From Pseudomonadales bacterium (GTDB taxonomy: Bacteria; Pseudomonadota; Gammaproteobacteria; Pseudomonadales; UBA7239), in NCBI GenBank assembly GCA_041395665.1, contig JAWLAB010000003.1, positions 248,001 through 312,000 of the forward strand: a DNA stretch of 64,000 nucleotides, read 5' to 3'. Made by a program: the position numbers and the translations under genes. Numbering within the stretch: the first letter of the stretch is position 1; every line of letters starts with the position of its first letter. The notes beneath the pieces are model-generated. The model had not been told where the DNA came from. It worked only from the letters and a program-made list of their open reading frames with translations, and made no database searches. Positions 35,553 through 44,650 of the stretch are shown here, in pieces.

Positions 35553-36840
35553 ATGGATAAGCTCAAGGATATAACCACAAAAAAACTAACGCAATACCTT
35601 TGGGAGAAAGAGCTTCACTGGAATCAATCTATTTTTAGAAAAATAGCGCTTCTCTTTATTGTTGCCATGTCAGCTACATGATTCCATTCGGTATGCTTTC
35701 TTCCTTTCACTACCGATTACCTAGGACCTGGGCTCGGCGATCATCTTTCGAATATGTGCGCAACGCATTATCTGCACTGAAAACAGCAAAACGATATCAC
35801 CGCTGTTGTTCTATTGGGAGCGCTAGTGCTGTGGTTTATCTTCCGCTGCTGTTTGATGTTTTATGGTTATTTCAACTACGCGAAACTCAACGCCATCCAC
35901 CCCAATGATGATGCGCAAGCAAACGATAAACACGGGAGATTTCCCACCAATCTTCTTTATACCTTGGTGCTATTCAACGCGCTGATGCTAATCGGTGTCG
36001 CGCTGGTTTATAGCCTTCTTTGGCGGCATAGCAGTCGGCATGGGATACCACTTCAACCAAGGTTATGAGATTGCTAAAGACTTGGTTACTTATGCGCATC
36101 ATTTAACCAACACTTATGTGCCGACACTATTCGAGCTACCGTCCGTTATTAGCATCTTGCTGATTTATAGCCTCATCAATCTCCCGCATTACTGGCTACA
36201 CCGAATCGCGCACGAGTACAGATTGCCGTGGTTATTGCTGCACCGACCTCACCACTTTCCCAATACCATGATTGACCCCGTTACCACGGGTGTTGTGGTT
36301 GCCTTCCCTGTTGGCTTTTTGGTGATGTTTCCTTATGTGCTATTTTTTGGCGCTGCCACCAAACTTTTTTCAGCTGAACCACTGTATTTGGAAATTATTG
36401 TTCTTAACATTATTACGCAAACTGGTGCCGTTTCTGCGCACCATTCCGCACTTTATTATCTTGGCTTTAAATATCGGCTTCTCGGCTTTATTGGCCACCT
36501 GACAGGCACAGCCCAATACCATTATCTGCACCACGCATCGCATCCTGTTTATTCAGGTCACAACACTAACCTGACCAACCTCGGCGCAGGCCCCTGCATG
36601 CTGTGGGATCGCGTCTTCGGCACTTATGTAAAGCCGCCGGTTTCACGGCCTAAAATTGGCTTAACCGGCGACCCTAAACTGCACATGAATCCATGCCGAT
36701 TGTTGATGGCTGGATTGGTGCAAATTATTTTTGAGTGGCAACACAATCCAGACTGGCGAACACGCGCCAGAATTCTTTTTGGAAAGTCTGACTACACACC
36801 ACCCGTCAGCAAAGATTTCGCCATTAAAATCTCACCTTAA
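35553..36840 (+). pseudogene. sterol desaturase/fatty acid hydroxylase family gene, broken
   Basis: Integral-membrane di-iron hydroxylase family. The C-terminal part (frame to 36840) is clear: HYWLHRIAHE, LHRPHHFPNT, SAHHSALYY and HYLHHASHPVYSGHNTNLTN form the conserved His clusters that bind iron. One extra C at 36014-36015 separates it from the upstream frame (LMLIGVALVYS then FFGGIAVGMGYH). That upstream frame reads back through TGA codons at 35778 and 35679 to an ATG at 35553 (MDKLKDITTKKLTQYLWEKE), with protein-like sequence between. Both TGAs could be TGG (Trp) by one change. The corrected protein is about 428 residues. Three lesions in one gene favour a true pseudogene, though error is possible. 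The 125 bases between the IS-split gene and this start hold nothing I recognise. Confidence 0.7.
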
Positions 36841-36952
36841 TTATCAGTAACTTATCACCAGTAAGGCCGCAGTTCGTTGACTAAACCCCCTCAAAAAAGT
36901 ATCGTTCCGCGTCTTTTATTTTCCATTTTTCCAGCCATCCACCGAGCTACCT

Positions 36953-38632
36953 ATGAGCAAAATGCCCGCTGTCTCGCCCTCCCTCAAAAACCCGTTCGCC
37001 ACAGCTGACGAAGTGGATTTCAAAATCCCCGGCCAGTGCGACTACGAGCCCGGCCTCTACGAAGCCACACTGAAAAAAGGTTACGACCTAATTCAACGCC
37101 CCAAACTTGCGGCGGGCGTGAGCAACACACAACGCCAACATTTGAAAAAACGCATGACGGTTTGGGAGCGTATTCGCGTACTGGCTGACCACGGCAGCGA
37201 ACCGAATGTGTTGTACCAAAACTGGGGACCGAATCTCGACGGCGCAAGCTTGGTCACGGCCATCATTAAAGTCAAAGGTCGCGATGTCGCGGTATACGGA
37301 CATGACTTCACCGTGCGCGCAGGCTCGATGGATGCCACTAACGGCGAAAAAATCGCACGCCTGTTCACACTGGCCGGCAAGCTGGGCATCCCGTTGGTCG
37401 GCATGAATGATTCCGCTGGTGCGTATGTGCCTGCAGGTGTGGGCGGCTTGGATGGCTATGCCGAAGCCTTCACCGCGCTGCGCAAAATCTCCGGTCGCGT
37501 GCCTTCTTTAATGTGCATGTTTGGTTTCAACGCGGGCGGCGGCTCCTACTTGCCGCGTCAAGGCAGCTTTGTCATCCAGCCCAACGAAACCTTTTTTGGT
37601 TTGACTGGCCCTGGCGTGGTGAAATCGGTGCTCGGCGAAGATGTCACACCCGACGAACTCGGCGGCCCTGCTGTGCATTCACAATCGGGTGTCACTGATT
37701 TTGTGGTGCAAGATGAAGCTGGCGCACTGAATTTAGTGCGCGAATTGCTAGATTATTTGCCCGCCAACAACGAAAGTATGGCGCCATTTCGCGCGACCAG
37801 CGATCCCGTTGATCGCAAAACTTGGGACATCGACATTCTGTTGCGCAAAGCCTTCAACTCGCCAAGCGGTTTTAACACGCCAGTCGATATTTCAATTTTG
37901 ATTCAACAAATTTGTGATCACGGCGACTTTTTTGAAATTCAACCTGAGCGCGCACGCAACACGATTTGTGCGTTTGGTCGCGTCGGCGGACATGTGGCTG
38001 GCTTTGTTGCCAACAACTCTGCGGTGGCTTCAGGGCAAATTGATATCGCCGCTGCTTACAAAAATGCGCGTTTTATTCGCTTCTGTAATTTGTACAACAT
38101 TCCTGTGATTTTCATGGAAGACACCACCGGCTTTTTGCCCGGTCGTGAGCAGGAAACAGGCGGTATCGTGCAAGCCGGTCGTGCGATGTTGGATGCGATT
38201 ATTGATCTGCGCACACCGCGTTTCCTCGTCATTATTCGCAACGCTTTCGGCGGTGCTTACGCGTCTTACAACAACTATCCAACGGGTGCGGATCATGTCA
38301 TCGCCCTGCCCACTACGCGTCTTGCGGTTATGGGCCCTGCTGGTGTGGAGTTTGTTTACAAAGATGAATTGCGCAAAATTCGCGCGGAAGTAAAAACACG
38401 CGCGGTAAAAGATCCACAAGGCGCAGCCGCGTGGGGCAAACAAGAAGAAGCTCTGCTCGCACAACGCTACGAGCGTGAATTGATGAACCCAAACGAAGCG
38501 CTGTCGCTCGGTTCAATTTCTTCTATCGTCATGCCTTCTGATTTGCGCAAAGAAATTGCATTGAACCTCGAGCTGCATCTGCGCAGCTACAAACCCTCGC
38601 CGCTGTCTGACATTCAGCGCGAATTTTTCTAA
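36953..38632 (+). CDS. acyl-CoA carboxylase, carboxyltransferase subunit
   Basis: Biotin-dependent carboxylase beta chain, transferring CO2 from carboxybiotin to an acyl-CoA. The 559-residue protein has the two crotonase-like halves of the carboxyltransferase domain: an N half with LVGMNDSAGAYVPAGVGGLDG and GFNAGGGSYLPRQGSF, then GLTGPGVVKSVLGEDVTPDELGG (split across the motif), and a C half with IDIAAAYKNARFIRFCNLYN, VIFMEDTTGFLPGREQE and FLVIIRNAFGGAYASYNNY. The fold is that of propionyl- and methylcrotonyl-CoA carboxylase beta; the acyl substrate is not decided by sequence. The biotin carboxylase subunit follows by 32 nt. Confidence 0.88.
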   Translation: MSKMPAVSPSLKNPFATADEVDFKIPGQCDYEPGLYEATLKKGYDLIQRPKLAAGVSNTQRQHLKKRMTVWERIRVLADHGSEPNVLYQNWGPNLDGASLVTAIIKVKGRDVAVYGHDFTVRAGSMDATNGEKIARLFTLAGKLGIPLVGMNDSAGAYVPAGVGGLDGYAEAFTALRKISGRVPSLMCMFGFNAGGGSYLPRQGSFVIQPNETFFGLTGPGVVKSVLGEDVTPDELGGPAVHSQSGVTDFVVQDEAGALNLVRELLDYLPANNESMAPFRATSDPVDRKTWDIDILLRKAFNSPSGFNTPVDISILIQQICDHGDFFEIQPERARNTICAFGRVGGHVAGFVANNSAVASGQIDIAAAYKNARFIRFCNLYNIPVIFMEDTTGFLPGREQETGGIVQAGRAMLDAIIDLRTPRFLVIIRNAFGGAYASYNNYPTGADHVIALPTTRLAVMGPAGVEFVYKDELRKIRAEVKTRAVKDPQGAAAWGKQEEALLAQRYERELMNPNEALSLGSISSIVMPSDLRKEIALNLELHLRSYKPSPLSDIQREFF

Positions 38633-38664
38633 TCGATTATCAAAAAATTTTAGAGGTTCACACC

Positions 38665-41511
38665 GTGGGCAAGAAAAAGAATTACGCAAACAATCCGCTG
38701 ATTCACAGCGACCGCCGTCTCGACCAAAACGCATCCGAGTGGGTGCGCAGCTTTGATTGTCGCGACATGAAACCCCTCATCATCTGCCGTGGCCCTATCC
38801 GCAAAGAAGCCATGGATGTGTTTGATGAAATGGGCATACACGGCTACGGCATTTTGTTGTCGGAAAAAGATTCCATCACTTACACCAATGCGCTGGCACC
38901 TGAATTGCGCAAACTGACCGATCCTTCACGCGTGCATCGCGTACCGGATTACACCGGCGCCAACAAAGAAGAACGCCATCAGCGCATTCAACAAATTGTG
39001 TGCATCGCCAAAGACAACGGCTACAACAGCATTTTTGCAGGCTACGGCTTTATGTCGGAAGACGCAGAAATGGTTTCCGCGATGGAAAATGCCGGTTTGA
39101 CTTTTATCGGCCCCGGCTCCTTCACACAAAGTGCAGCGGGCTTGAAAGACGAAGCTAAACGCACAGCCTTAGCTGCTGGCGTTTCTGTTACGCCAGGCGT
39201 GAATAACGGCACCACTTTGGCCTTGATTGCAAAAGCCAAAAACGAAGCAGGACTTGCCAAAATCGCCAAAGATTTCAAACTCGATGTCAAACTCGACAAG
39301 TTAAAAACACTGGATGAAAAAGCGGAAGCTGTTTTGGCCGCTTCTTATAAAGCGCGCGTTGATGTCATCACCGTGGATGATTTAGGCGCAACCCTGCATC
39401 AACAAATGCTGAAAATTTTTGCCGAAAACCCCAACAACCGTTTTCGCTTGAAAGCGATTTCCGGTGGCGGCGGTAAAGGTCAGCGCATTCTCAATGCGCC
39501 TTCCTCCTACAAAGGCAGCAAAGAAGAACAGATCAAACAAGCCGCTGCCGTTACGCCAGCCTTGGTGCGTGAAGTGCTCGCTGAAGTGAAATGCAACGGC
39601 GTGGGCGACAACAAGAATGTGTTGATCGAAATGAATATCGAAACAACACGCCACCAAGAAATTCAGGTGGTCGGCAATGGTGACTGGTGCATCACCATGG
39701 GCGGTCGCGACTGCTCGCTGCAAATGCACGAACAAAAATTGTTGGAAGTATCCGTTATTCACGAAGATTTAGTGAATGCACACGCTGTCGCCAAATCTGC
39801 CGGCAAAAAAGCAGAAGCTGCACAGCTGGAGCGCGATATCGTCATCCTCGAAAAAATGGAAGATGAAGCCGTGCGTTTTGGCACAGCGGTAAAACTCAAT
39901 TCCGTGGCAACTTTTGAATGCATCGTCGATGGCGAGCGTCACTACTTCATGGAAATGAACACGCGCATTCAGGTAGAACACCGTGTTACTGAATTGTGCT
40001 ACGCGTTGACTTTTAGCAATCCAGAAAATGCTGCTGACAATTTCACCGTAACTTCCTTAGTGAATGTGATGGTGTTGCTGGCGCGTCACGGCAAACGCCT
40101 GCCCAAACCGTCGCGCAGTGTGCGCGAAATGTCATCAGTAGAAGCGCGTTTGAACGCCACTAATGATGCACTGCAACCGCACGCGGGCGGCGTAATCACC
40201 AAATGGTCTGACCCTATCGACGGCGAAATCCGCGACGACCAAGGCATCTCCATGCACAACCCCGACACCGATGTGTTTATGAAATACACACTGGCGGGCG
40301 CGTACGATTCCAACATCGCGCTATTGCTCACCACCGGCACCGATCGCATGGGCACTTATACTTTGATGAGCGAAGTGATTCGTCGCACCGTGTTGCGCGG
40401 CAAAGATCTCGCCACCAATTTGGATTTCCATTACGGTTTGGTGAATTGGTTTGTGGGCAACAACATCAACGCCCGCCCCACTACACGCTTCATCGTGCCT
40501 TACTTAACTTTGGTGGGCGCATTAAAAGAGCAAGCCAATCAAATTGATTTGGCTTATGCGTGGAAAGCGGTGCGCAAAACAGCATTAGCCAACGCCGGCA
40601 CAGATGCAGAAAAAGCTATGGCAGCGGTGATTGATCGCAAAATCACTTTGTTTGATCGCATTTTCACACCGCTGCTTGATAACGCACATGTGTTATCTGG
40701 CTGGTTGAGTTTGAATCAAGCGCACTTCAAAGTGAGCAAAGGACAAGTCACTTGGTTGGAAAATCCAGTCAAATTATTGGCGGATATCTATCACTACTTG
40801 AACATGGAAGCGCAAGAAAAAGCGCCGGCTGCTTATGTGATTTGGGATCACGACAACGAAGTGTTGCAAGACGCGGTGCATTTTTACGCAACACTGGACA
40901 GCAAACTCGGCAATCTTTCTTGGAATGATTTGCAGAGTGCGCTCGCTGGCAAAGAAGCACCGAAAGGCATCACGAAAAAAGATTGGCCTGCGGTGCAAGC
41001 GGCGCACGCGGGCTATCAAGCCGGTTGTGAAATTCTAAACTTGCTGCCTTACATCGCCGACAAAGCGAATTTCTTTTCGCTGTCTGTGAACAATGATTTG
41101 TCGATCAACATTCCCGATCGTTTGAACGACAAAGAATTGCAAGAAAAAATGGCGAAAGTATTGGTGCCACCACCGGCGGCAAAATCAGATGAAATTCTTG
41201 CTGCGTCTGGCGGTATGTTCTATCCGCGTGAAGCACCAAGCACACCAAAATATTTGGAAGTCGGCACGCATTTCAACAAAGGGGATGTGTTGTACATCGT
41301 TGAAGTCATGAAAATGTTCAACAAAGTACACGCGACTTTTGCTGGCACCGTGACCGAAGTGTTGGTGGATACCGATGGCGCCATTATCAAGAAAGGTCAG
41401 CCCTTGTTCAAAATCAAACCGGATGAAGTGGTGGTGGTGGAATCCGCCGAACAAGTGTCTGCGCGCCGCAAAAAATACACAGATGAGTTTATTAGCAAGA
41501 ATCTTGCGTGA
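38665..41511 (+). CDS. biotin carboxylase/biotin carrier subunit of acyl-CoA carboxylase
   Basis: A 948-residue alpha chain. The start is GTG at 38665, supported by GAGG nine bases upstream. An N-terminal carboxylase fold (residues 30-150, ICRGPIRKEAMDVFDEMG; GYGFMSEDAEM) leads to an ATP-grasp domain (KAISGGGGKGQRIL; NKNVLIEMNIETTRHQEIQV; GGRDCSLQMHEQKLLEVSV; FMEMNTRIQVEHRVTEL). A long helical middle (about 560-830) and a C-terminal biotinyl domain with EVMKMFN follow; Lys883 is the expected biotin site. It is larger than standard AccC or PccA (about 450-670) mainly through inserts in the ATP-grasp region and the middle segment. With the preceding gene it forms a complete two-gene carboxylase. 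Confidence 0.87.
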   Translation: MGKKKNYANNPLIHSDRRLDQNASEWVRSFDCRDMKPLIICRGPIRKEAMDVFDEMGIHGYGILLSEKDSITYTNALAPELRKLTDPSRVHRVPDYTGANKEERHQRIQQIVCIAKDNGYNSIFAGYGFMSEDAEMVSAMENAGLTFIGPGSFTQSAAGLKDEAKRTALAAGVSVTPGVNNGTTLALIAKAKNEAGLAKIAKDFKLDVKLDKLKTLDEKAEAVLAASYKARVDVITVDDLGATLHQQMLKIFAENPNNRFRLKAISGGGGKGQRILNAPSSYKGSKEEQIKQAAAVTPALVREVLAEVKCNGVGDNKNVLIEMNIETTRHQEIQVVGNGDWCITMGGRDCSLQMHEQKLLEVSVIHEDLVNAHAVAKSAGKKAEAAQLERDIVILEKMEDEAVRFGTAVKLNSVATFECIVDGERHYFMEMNTRIQVEHRVTELCYALTFSNPENAADNFTVTSLVNVMVLLARHGKRLPKPSRSVREMSSVEARLNATNDALQPHAGGVITKWSDPIDGEIRDDQGISMHNPDTDVFMKYTLAGAYDSNIALLLTTGTDRMGTYTLMSEVIRRTVLRGKDLATNLDFHYGLVNWFVGNNINARPTTRFIVPYLTLVGALKEQANQIDLAYAWKAVRKTALANAGTDAEKAMAAVIDRKITLFDRIFTPLLDNAHVLSGWLSLNQAHFKVSKGQVTWLENPVKLLADIYHYLNMEAQEKAPAAYVIWDHDNEVLQDAVHFYATLDSKLGNLSWNDLQSALAGKEAPKGITKKDWPAVQAAHAGYQAGCEILNLLPYIADKANFFSLSVNNDLSINIPDRLNDKELQEKMAKVLVPPPAAKSDEILAASGGMFYPREAPSTPKYLEVGTHFNKGDVLYIVEVMKMFNKVHATFAGTVTEVLVDTDGAIIKKGQPLFKIKPDEVVVVESAEQVSARRKKYTDEFISKNLA

Positions 41512-41539
41512 TAAACATTTGTTCTGTTCAACTGCTTTT

Positions 41540-41576
41540 ACAACAAGGCCAGCTTAATGCTGGTTTTGTTGTTTTT
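41540..41576 (+). terminator. Rho-independent terminator after the carboxylase genes
   Basis: The stem ACAACAA..CCAGC / GCTGG..TTGTTGT with a TTAAT loop is followed by five T. It ends the two-gene carboxylase transcript before the tRNA promoter. Confidence 0.85.
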
Positions 41577-41590
41577 AAGCATAAAAAATC

Positions 41591-41619
41591 TTGACGATAA
41601 TTCATTTGCTCCATAGAAT
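41591..41619 (+). promoter_or_regulatory. sigma70-type promoter of the tRNA genes
   Basis: The -35 TTGACG (41591-41596), a 17-bp spacer and the -10 TAGAAT (41614-41619) are followed by a GC-rich discriminator (GCGCGC). This is the layout of stringently controlled stable-RNA promoters. The tRNA-Glu begins 28 bases after the -10. Confidence 0.8.
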
Positions 41620-41646
41620 GCGCGCACTTCAAACGAAGGCTTCTGC

Positions 41647-41722
41647 GTCCCCTTCGTCTAGAGGCCTAGGACACCGCCCTTTCACGGCGGCGACAGGGGT
41701 TCGACTCCCCTAGGGGACGCCA
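41647..41722 (+). tRNA. tRNA-Glu (anticodon UUC)
   Basis: A 76-nt cloverleaf: acceptor GTCCCCT / AGGGGAC, anticodon stem CCGCC / GGCGG around CTTTCAC with anticodon TTC, T arm AGGGG TTCGACT CCCCT, and an encoded CCA end. Confidence 0.96.
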
Positions 41723-41760
41723 CTTTTCTTCACTGATGCCAGTCTCGGCATCAGCTCCGA

Positions 41761-41836
<76 letters not shown>

Positions 41837-41934
41837 ATATTTCCTTCTTTCAAATATCTCTAACCCCTCATCTAAGACTTCTCGTGCAATATCATGCCGC
41901 AACGAGATAGCCTCAGAAAGCTCCCCTGCCTCAC

Positions 41935-42867
41935 TCAGGTATACCCACCCTCATGCGGTTTGCCGGTAAACACATCCAGCAAATGCACGATGCCGGACAA
42001 AATCGCCGCCAGTGATTCCTCCGCACCGCGTCTACTGCCAGGGAGAGTAATCATTAGGCTCTGATCGGCGAAGCCCGCCACGCCGCGCGACAACATGGCG
42101 TACGGCGTGCGGCGCTGACCGAACACGCGCGAGGCTTCCATGATGCCTGGGATTTCTTGTGTAAGCAGCGGCGTGACCACTTCGACGGTTCTGTCGCGCG
42201 GGCCTAAACCTGTGCCGCCGACGGTGACGATCAAATTGGTTTTCGCGGCGATGAGTTGTTTGAGCAGCGCATCCAACTCCGCGCTTTCATCCGGCAGGAT
42301 TTTATATTCGATAGGATCAAATCCCGCCGTTGCTAATTCATTGCAAATACTGCGACCGGCGGTGTCTTCTTTTTTGCCTTGCGCGACGGTGTCCGACAAC
42401 ACTATCACCGCTGCTGAACTGCTGCGGCGCAACTTGCGTTTGAAATGCGACTTACCGCCAGTTTTTTTCAGCAATTTACATTCTGTTAACACTAAATTTT
42501 CTTGATCGGTGTGCGGCTTGAGCATGTCGTACAGCGTGAGTGCGGCAATATTGGCTGCGAGCAGTGCTTCCATTTCAACACCGGTGGCAGCGATGGTTTC
42601 CACCGTGGATTGCACTTGCACTGCCGTTTCTTCCAAAGTGAATGCAATATCTGCACGATAAATCGGCAGCGGATGGCACAGTGGAATTAATTCATCGCAG
42701 CGTTTCGCCGCCAAGATGCCCGCTACGCGCGCAGTTTTTAATGCGTCACCTTTTTCGGTTTCACCGGTGCGCAACAATTCAATGCAAGCTGGCGGCGCTT
42801 TGAGTGTGGTGATAGCGGTTGCGGAGCGCAGGCTATCGGGTTTGAGCGTGATGTCTTTCATACGCAT
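41935..42867 (-). CDS. moaCB: bifunctional MoaC-MoaB molybdenum cofactor biosynthesis protein
   Basis: A 310-residue fusion. Residues about 1-155 are MoaC, cyclic pyranopterin monophosphate synthase (AGILAAKRCDELIPLCHPLP; EMEALLAANIAALTLYDM; the catalytic KLLKKTGGKS). Residues about 160-310 are a MoaB/MogA-type domain that adenylylates molybdopterin (VIVLSDTVAQGKKEDTAG; LIVTVGGTGLGPRDRT; ITLPGSRRGAEESL). The two act at different steps of Moco synthesis; fused forms are known in several bacteria. It is the last gene of the leftward moa/moe/mob operon and overlaps the moaE end by 10 nt. The two tRNA genes lie downstream on the other strand. Confidence 0.93.
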   Translation of the reverse strand: MRMKDITLKPDSLRSATAITTLKAPPACIELLRTGETEKGDALKTARVAGILAAKRCDELIPLCHPLPIYRADIAFTLEETAVQVQSTVETIAATGVEMEALLAANIAALTLYDMLKPHTDQENLVLTECKLLKKTGGKSHFKRKLRRSSSAAVIVLSDTVAQGKKEDTAGRSICNELATAGFDPIEYKILPDESAELDALLKQLIAAKTNLIVTVGGTGLGPRDRTVEVVTPLLTQEIPGIMEASRVFGQRRTPYAMLSRGVAGFADQSLMITLPGSRRGAEESLAAILSGIVHLLDVFTGKPHEGGYT

Positions 42868-43379
42868 TCCTTGTTGTGATTTTTTTTATGGTGATGTTTT
42901 TTGTGATGATGATGTTCGTGTGCGTGATCATGCTCATCATCTGCATCGCTATGCAAACAACAACCTTCGACAAATTGACTGCTGCCATCGGTATAAAACT
43001 CTTCTTTCCAAATCGGCGCACCGTGCTTCACTTGATCCACCGCCCAACGACACGCAGCAAATGCTTCTGCGCGATGAGGCGCTTGCACCACACACACAAT
43101 CGCCAATTCGCCAATCGCCAATTCACCCACGCGATGACGCAAAGCCACATAAGTCACGCCGTAACGCGCTTTCGCTTGCGCTTCGATATCCGCCAACAAT
43201 TTTTCACACACGGGCAAGTACGCGCTGTAAATCAAACGATCAACCGATTTGCCTTCGTGATGATTGCGCACTGCGCCCGCAAATAAAGCGAGGCCGCCGC
43301 AATCGGGAAATTGTCCTAACGCCAATAAAGCATTCGGATCTAATGGCGCTGTGCCCATGCGTTGCATAGCATCTGTCAT
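42858..43379 (-). CDS. moaE: molybdopterin synthase catalytic subunit MoaE with His-rich tail
   Basis: The large subunit of molybdopterin synthase, which inserts the dithiolene sulfurs into cPMP with MoaD. Residues 1-145 are standard MoaE (CGGLALFAGAVRNHHEGKSV; HRVGELAIGELAIVCVVQAP; RAEAFAACRWAVDQVKHGAP, then IWKEEF). Past the usual end (about 145-173) there is a tail of alternating His, Asp, Glu, Lys and Asn with a final Cys (for example HDHAHEHHHHKKHHHKK). Such tails bind Ni, Zn or Cu in other proteins; here the role is unknown. The start is 3 nt after the moaD stop. Confidence 0.93.
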   Translation of the reverse strand: MTDAMQRMGTAPLDPNALLALGQFPDCGGLALFAGAVRNHHEGKSVDRLIYSAYLPVCEKLLADIEAQAKARYGVTYVALRHRVGELAIGELAIVCVVQAPHRAEAFAACRWAVDQVKHGAPIWKEEFYTDGSSQFVEGCCLHSDADDEHDHAHEHHHHKKHHHKKNHNKECV

Positions 43380-43382
43380 GGT

Positions 43383-43655
43383 TCAGCCTCCTGAAACCGG
43401 CGGCAATAAAACGATGGCCTGATTACTCGGCAGCGGCGCATTGCGGCGCACAATGGTGTCACCCACCGCACACGCACAGCGTTCAATCGCATCGTGCAAT
43501 GTTGGATGTTTTTGCTGCAACACTTGCAGTGCATCGCCGATGGTAGCTTGCGTATTGAGCATTTCCACTTGCAAATGTTTACAACCTGCGAGCCGCTCAA
43601 TACCTGCCCACAATTCAAACAGCACCGTGTTTGTGTTTGCTTTTTCTGTGTTCAC
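43383..43655 (-). CDS. moaD: molybdopterin synthase sulfur carrier subunit MoaD
   Basis: A 90-residue ubiquitin-fold protein ending in the required Gly-Gly (LLPPVSGG), whose C-terminus carries the thiocarboxylate sulfur given to cPMP by MoaE. The core VLFELWAGIERLAGCKHLQV and AIVLLPPVSGG are typical. It lies between moaA and moaE with gaps of 3 nt. Confidence 0.93.
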   Translation of the reverse strand: MNTEKANTNTVLFELWAGIERLAGCKHLQVEMLNTQATIGDALQVLQQKHPTLHDAIERCACAVGDTIVRRNAPLPSNQAIVLLPPVSGG

Positions 43656-43658
43656 GAA

Positions 43659-44645
43659 TCAACCACCCATTGCATACATTTTAATGGGGCGTTCAACCGC
43701 GCCCTGTGTTTCAACATAGCCGCGCTGTTTGTGCCACACCGCTTGCGCAATCACTTCTTGCATTTTTTCATCATCAAAACCTGCGCGCATTTTTTCGCCA
43801 AGCGCAGTGCCGTTTTCTGCAAACAGACAGGTGTAGAGTTCGCCTTTTGCGGTTAAACGCAGGCGATCACAACTGCTGCAAAACGGATGCGAAATGGTGC
43901 TGATGATGCCTAAAGAATAATGCTCATCTACTAAATATGGGCTGGCGGGATCACTGCTGCGTGGCAATTTTTCTACGCGATAACGGCTGCGCAAAATCGC
44001 CAATACTTCTTCTTCATCCAACACGGTTTCGCGCTGCCAACGCCCCGGCTCATCCAAAGGCATGTATTCAATCAAACGCAGCGGCAATTGTTTTGCCATT
44101 GCCCATTCCAATAAAGGCAACAGTTGATGATCGTTATAACCGCGCATCACCACCGTGTTTATTTTTACTGGCACGCCCGTGGCGCGCGCCGCTTCAATGC
44201 CCGCGAACACGGGTTCAATTTCTGCGCCAGTTAAGCGTGTAAACACATCGGCATCGAGTGCATCCAAACTGATGTTCATGTCATCAATGCCGGCATCCAC
44301 TAAAGCTTGTGCGCGATCGGCTAACAGCGCGGCATTGGTGGTCATCGAAATGCGTTCTAAACCGAGTGCGCGCAGTTCGCTCAATTGCGCGACCACTTTT
44401 TCTAAATCAGGACGCAACAGCGGCTCACCGCCGGTTAAACGAAATTGTGTGATGCCCTGCTCGACAAACAATCGCGCGAGCCGAAACAATTCATCGCTGT
44501 GCAATAGCTCTTTGCGCGGCAACCACACTGGCTCGGTGGGCATGCAATAGCGGCAGCGAAAATTGCAGCGATCCGTCAACGACAAACGCAACTTGCGTTT
44601 GATGCGACCGTATTGATCCTGCAATTTAGAAACGGGTACTGCCAT
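43659..44645 (-). CDS. moaA: GTP 3',8-cyclase MoaA
   Basis: Radical SAM enzyme for the first step of molybdenum cofactor synthesis. The ATG at 44645, 5 nt after the moeA stop, is preferred; the frame is open 47 codons further but that part lies inside moeA. The protein has about 328 residues, with the N-terminal FeS site CNFRCRYCMP, the GGEPLLRPDLE motif near 80, the second FeS cluster FCSSCDRLRLTAKGELYTCL near 260, and a terminal Gly-Gly (MYAMGG) needed in MoaA. Confidence 0.94.
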   Translation of the reverse strand: MAVPVSKLQDQYGRIKRKLRLSLTDRCNFRCRYCMPTEPVWLPRKELLHSDELFRLARLFVEQGITQFRLTGGEPLLRPDLEKVVAQLSELRALGLERISMTTNAALLADRAQALVDAGIDDMNISLDALDADVFTRLTGAEIEPVFAGIEAARATGVPVKINTVVMRGYNDHQLLPLLEWAMAKQLPLRLIEYMPLDEPGRWQRETVLDEEEVLAILRSRYRVEKLPRSSDPASPYLVDEHYSLGIISTISHPFCSSCDRLRLTAKGELYTCLFAENGTALGEKMRAGFDDEKMQEVIAQAVWHKQRGYVETQGAVERPIKMYAMGG

Positions 44646-44650
44646 TGAAT

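Noticed and set aside
35553..36840. TGA read as Trp (alternative code)
   Set aside because: Many genes here end at TGA at the expected C-terminus and use TGG for Trp; the two TGAs are better seen as mutations or errors.
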